From NCBI GenBank assembly GCA_023213395.1, contig CM041465.1, positions 137,771,741-137,835,740 of the forward strand: a stretch of 64,000 bases of DNA. The letters run 5' to 3'. This DNA comes from Cycas panzhihuaensis (lineage: Eukaryota > Cycadophyta). The number at the start of each line of letters is the position of its first letter. Within the stretch, counting starts at the first letter, position 1. The translations under genes were made by a program, and so were the position numbers. Below the pieces are notes generated by a model. The model was not told the DNA's origin and made no database searches. It saw only the letters and a program-made list of their open reading frames with translations. Positions 59,925 through 64,000 of the stretch are shown in pieces.

Positions 59925-61330
59925 AAAGATCATGGCAAGCACTACGAAGATAGGGATTAAAAAGTTTAATGACTAAAATTTTAAGTTATGAAAGCTAAAT
60001 ATAGAAGATATCCTCATTAAGAAGAATCCATAGATTATTGTAGCATAAATAAAGCCTAAAAATATGGTTGATAAAGACTAAAAAAAGCTTAATGAAAAAG
60101 TAATTAATTTAATAAGGTTATACATTTTAGACATGATATTATTGAGCATTGCCATAGAGTCAATGACTAAAGATTTATGGAATAAATTAGGGCTCTATAT
60201 TAGACTAAGTCCTTGGTTAATAAGTTATTTCTTTGAAAAAAGTTGTATTCACTTAAGATGAGTGATTGAGACATGATTGCAAATCATATCATCACATTTA
60301 ACACCACGATGAGCTAACTTATTTCAGTTAGGATAATAATTCCTAAGGAAGATAAGTGTATTACCCTATTATGTTTTCTTCCTAATTCCTAGGATAATCT
60401 TATAATGACAATTAACAGCACAATTATTAACATCCTAAGATTTGATGATGTTGTTTCTACCTTATTGTCATAAGAGATAAGTTAAAAAGATTTTGAGGAT
60501 CATTCAAAAGAAACATTAGTGATTAGAGGTTAAATGCTAGATTACAACCAATAGAGGCCTAAGAATAAATAACCAAAATCTAGAGGGAAATTTAAATCTC
60601 TAAGCAGAGGACCCTTAGTATGATGGAGATGTAGGAAAGGTGGCCATTTAAAATGTTAATGTCAAGCTAAGGTTAACAAGAAAAAGTCACTTGAAGTTAT
60701 TTCTTCCATGGTAGTAAAAGCCTCTGATTAAGTTGATGGTGATACTTATTTGATAACCTTAGGTAGGTTATCAAATATTGAGTCTTAGTTAAATGACTCT
60801 AGTACTTTGCTTCATATTACTCTTCATAGGGAGTGATTTTATAAATACAAAGTATTTATAGAATTGAAATATTCTTGAGAGATCATTACTTATATAAAAT
60901 TGTAGGTTGTATAAGTGTAAAGGTTTATTTTGGGGATGGAAGGATTAATAATATTCTTGATGTGCGTCATATCCTTCGTTTGGAAGAGTCTATTATTTGT
61001 TAGTTAATTAAGTGATACAGGAATAGAAGTGATTTTCAATAAATATAATTACATAATAGTTTGAGGAGCATTGGCGTTAATAAGAAGGATCCAATTTAGA
61101 ACACTATATAAGCTTTATGTGAGCATGATATACACTGGCAATTGTAATTTGGCTATTATAGAAAGTAGTAATAATGTAGGTAGGACCCAAGTCTTACTTG
61201 TTGGTAAAACTATCTTGTGGCATCAAAGATTAGGCCATATTAGAGAGAAAAGCCCCTATAATTTAGCCATTTAAGAGAGAAAAGCCCCTATAATTTATTC
61301 TTCAAAGGTATGGTTGAAGACATCTCTGAA
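59925..61330 (+). pseudogene. gag and start of integrase of copia D
   Basis: Gag fragments start near 59930 and include a zinc-knuckle remnant near 60631 (CRKGGHLKC, with the first Cys position changed). A protease-like stretch lies near 60790-60980 (VYFGDGRINNILDVRHI). The pre-integrase motif TILWHQRLGHIREKSPYNL lies near 61210. A 32-bp tandem duplication follows, then GMVEDISEIYG. Stops are dense. The rest of pol is absent. Confidence 0.68.
61242..61305 (+). repeat. Short tandem duplication in copia D
   Basis: The block agagagaaaagcccctata (first copy from 61242) recurs from 61274 with a period of 32 bp. It lies in the integrase start and shifts the frame. Confidence 0.85.
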
Positions 61331-61340
61331 ATTTATGGCT

Positions 61341-62980
61341 TATTATATAACCACTAGTGGTTGGCAGAACTCTTGAGAATGTACTCTTTGTTAGTAAGAA
61401 GCAGATGTTAATGCTCATAATTAAAATGTGTATGTAGGTCACTTGGGTCCACTAATAGAAATAAAGGCCTAATGCCTCTTCGATGAGATCCATTTTCTAA
61501 ATGGCTCATTTGCCTATTTAAGGCCCTATGGATATGAAAGAAGATTAGTTTGTGAATGTGAAATTACTATTGCCCTTTAGTATGATCTTTTGGTATTATT
61601 TTAGTGTTTATTTATACTCTTTTTCTATGTTCTATTTTTTATTTATATATAAAGACAGACTAAGAGAACTATATTAAGTAGTATCATAGCTCAGTTATAT
61701 AATAAATGGGAACTATAGAATAGGTAAAAATCAAGGAAATTTTTTCCCTCCAATATGATTAAGTACTTTCTTTACACAAGTAGAGATTGAGAAAAGATCA
61801 CCTCTCAGTATTCTCTCTATAGGGATATTGAGGAATAAAATATGTGGTATTCAAGACTCATAAAGAAAAGGAAATTTTATTTCCCTCGGTAATGCTCAAC
61901 ACCTTTTCTTTGAATTTGATTTAGTTTAGTTCAATTTTATTTCAATTATAATACTTGTATTGTTAGTCTAAGGGTAGATAACTCCACTTCGTAGCTATCC
62001 TTTTCCCTTTTGATCCTCATTCCTAGGTAGATAACTTTGTGTAGCAACTACTTAAAGTAGTTAGATAGAGACCCCATACCAGCGGTCTATAAAAATCATA
62101 ATGATCTTTCATTCTAGCTAAGCATAATGTGAGTTTTTTTCCCCTTACATGGAGGACTAGAGATAACGGTCCTAAACTAAGCCCTATAGACAAAACTTAG
62201 CTATAAAATTGAGCCTCCACATACCTTTGGGCATAGAGGAGGACCCCTTTAGGTCTTGAATCCTTCTTAATGTAGACAACTTATTGGTCACTAAAGTCTT
62301 GTAGTGTATTAGTTGGCGATTAGTGCCATGAAGCTACCTGTTCTTATATTCGACATAAAAAGTTTATTAATATGCTTATAAGACCAAGTGCACATTTTCT
62401 AGTGGTTGGTAGGATACTTTGTTACTACTCACATCATGCTTAGAATATTCTACTTCTTACTTAAGATCTAAAGACACAGGATAACAGACTTTTAATTGAT
62501 AACTTCACATGCTAAACATAACCATGTAGGTAACAATCTATCAATAACAATTCTAGTTCATAAAGAAAAAATAACTACCAATAATTAGATTTATTAAAAG
62601 AAAGTAATTTCCTACTCTACTAAGAATTCTAATTTTTAAAATACTTCCTAGATTTAAAAACAACTGATATAGTTAGATTTAGGATTTTATTACAAAAAGA
62701 AGGTCTATAATATGAAAATACCTAGGGTATTGTGTCATGTTGATCATTTTTCATTAGGGTAGTTTTAACTTAAAATTTTAGGGTATAATGCTATATAGGC
62801 ACCTATGGGACCCATTGCCTAAAAAATTCACTTAAGACCCACCTATCCTATCTTAACAAGCTTCTCATGCTTGTTTTGCTGTACTAGGTAAATCTATTAT
62901 ACTTTTAGGGTCAATAGGCTATAAACACCCTACACTTGCACCCCCCACTTATCATTCCCTCACTTAACTCCTAACCTCTT
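61341..62980 (+). mobile_element. 5' LTR and leader of chromovirus E (C/H family)
   Basis: The LTR (61341 to about 61677) starts TATTATATAACCAC and shares with element C 'taaaatgtgtatgtagg', 'tccactaatagaaataaagg' and a 'gcctatttaaggcc' block. A PBS-like tagtatcatagc follows at 61679. The leader to about 62980 parallels the leader of C, ending in the same kind of C-rich stretch (62940). No gag is present: the sequence switches to a Tat fragment near 62980. No gene lies in this interval. Confidence 0.65.
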
Positions 62981-62984
62981 TAAT

Positions 62985-64000
62985 AGTCCACCACATGGAT
63001 GACTACGCTTCGAGAAGATGAGGGGAGAGGAGTAGAAGGAGTGGTGGGACCGTAGTGGTCGACCCACCATTTGATATACCCAAGGGATTTTTCAGAATAG
63101 TCGGAAGGGGTCCTCTTGTGAGAAACGATAAGAAGCTCCCTCGCTTCATTGCCTACAGAGGGCAATAAAGTGGAAGATAGAGTGATATGGGGGATTGCAT
63201 GATTGGTAGGAGTGATGATATGTGATCCAAGAGGAAAGTTGATCTCCCTAATAGGAGAAAGTTCAAGTCTAGACTTGGAACGAATATAGTGCCTCCTACT
63301 TACATTTAGGAGGGATATGGGACGAGGAAGGTCCTAATCTTCACCATTGGACTCGTCGTCACTAAGCACAACGAGATACCCATAACTCCCTATGCCAATA
63401 GGGACGAAGCAGATGAGATTTAAGGAAGAAGAGGAAGGACTTTCTCCCAAGCTAGATGAGCCAGGAATATCGATAAATCAAGCAGAAGTGTAGGCAAATA
63501 GATCCTTATCGCCCTTTACCTTATCGCAAGCCACTTGACGAGGTTAGCGGGTTTGTTTGGTGGGAGGAGGCTCCCCAGAGATAACCTTCATTTGCCCTTC
63601 ATGGACGAATTTAAGTTGTCCCCAACGAGATGAGCACACGACTCCTATTTGGTCGAGCCATGGGTGTCCCAACAAAATGTTGTAGTCGATGTCGACATCA
63701 AGAACTACAATGTCAGTTATGATAGTTTTGTCCTTGAGGGTGAGTGGAATGGACACAGATCCTAAGGGTGTCTTTTCACTACCATCGTAGCCTTGACACT
63801 GCCATAGAACTAGCTCTAGTGATGATATGCCAAGCTCTTGCATGACGCGCAAGGGTATAACATTGATGCAAGATTCATTGTCCACAATGGTTCTTCAAAG
63901 AGTGTAGTCAGGAGTATCAATAGTTATGATGAAGGGATAGTACCATTGGCATTCCCTTTCATTAGTTAGGGAAAGATCCTTTGGGTCGAAGGAGATGGCA
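62985..64000 (-). pseudogene. gag-protease fragment of a third Tat element (G)
   Basis: The frame 63885-63544 encodes a Tat protease very like that of the outer element: NVIPLRVMQELGISSLELV, GYDGSEKTPLGSVSIPLTL, LLGHPWLDQIGVV, WGQLKFVHEGQMKV. The active-site block reads DNESC where the outer copy has DNGSS, so Gly and one Ser are lost. Leftward the fragment corresponds to the acidic linker before RT but ends near 62985 without RT. Rightward it runs off the window toward gag. It is more AT-rich and older than the two central Tat copies. Confidence 0.8.

Larger units (their letters stand above)
59390..61340 (+). mobile_element. 5' half of Ty1/copia element D
   Basis: A 456-bp LTR (59390-59845), an initiator-Met type PBS, gag and the beginning of the integrase are present. 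The element is then cut by the LTR of element E at 61341; its other half is not identified in the window. It lies directly against the integrase fragment of H, into which it probably inserted. Confidence 0.72.

Noticed and set aside
1-64000. Host protein-coding, tRNA or rRNA genes
   Set aside because: Both strands were read for known domains and conserved RNA boxes. Everything coding-like was explained by transposable elements; short tRNA-like matches were PBS sequences.

Overview
The window looks like intergenic heterochromatin from a large, repeat-rich plant genome. No host gene, tRNA, rRNA or CRISPR array could be supported. Nearly everything recognisable is a transposable element: Ty1/copia, Ty3/gypsy (chromovirus-like and Tat/Ogre-like) and an L1-type LINE with plant-type DUF4283-like, zf-RVT-like and RNase H segments. 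This points to a seed plant, probably an angiosperm; the species cannot be told. Old elements are AT-rich and full of TAG/TAA/TGA stops. The central Tat elements (18.9-51.4 kb) are clearly more GC-rich and less decayed.

Left block (1-18.6 kb): a degenerate copia element A (1817-8072) with both LTRs lies beside the 3' end of another copia-like element B. The LTR of B is split by a full-length LINE (8241-15313, 14-bp target-site duplication). The LINE is itself interrupted by a probable solo LTR F (about 12500-13137). About 3 kb of unassigned AT-rich DNA follows.

Central block (18.6-59.4 kb): an old minus-strand chromovirus H can be pieced together from four separated pieces. Its 3' LTR (18609-18857 plus 51403-51537) is split by a giant Tat/Ogre-like element ('outer', 18858-51402, minus strand, TSD GAAGA). 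A second Tat element of a different subfamily ('inner', 23933-39913, minus strand, TSD GATGC) sits inside the outer one. The integrase of H is split by another chromovirus C (52174-58596, plus strand). Both Tat elements share an unusual layout. On the minus strand run 5' LTR, tRNA-Arg-like PBS, gag, protease, RT, degenerate RNase H and integrase. Far downstream, next to the 3' LTR, is an additional RNase H (aRNH) reading frame. Between integrase and aRNH, on the opposite (plus) strand, lies a gene with its own TATA box and intron-like gaps. It encodes a plant mobile domain (PMD/MAIN-like) segment, an acidic tract and a probable coiled coil. aRNH and the antisense gene are divergent and share about 0.5 kb; the antisense gene and pol converge tail to tail.

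Right block (59.4-64 kb): the 5' half of a copia element D, interrupted by the 5' LTR and leader of a third element of the C/H family (E), then a minus-strand gag-protease fragment of a third Tat element (G) that runs off the window.

Relative insertion order from nesting: B, then A and LINE, then F; H, then C, D and outer Tat; outer Tat then inner Tat; D then E. The inner Tat must be younger than the outer one, yet it carries many more short indels. That may be a consensus-quality artefact. All alignments here were made by eye; identities are impressions, not computed values.
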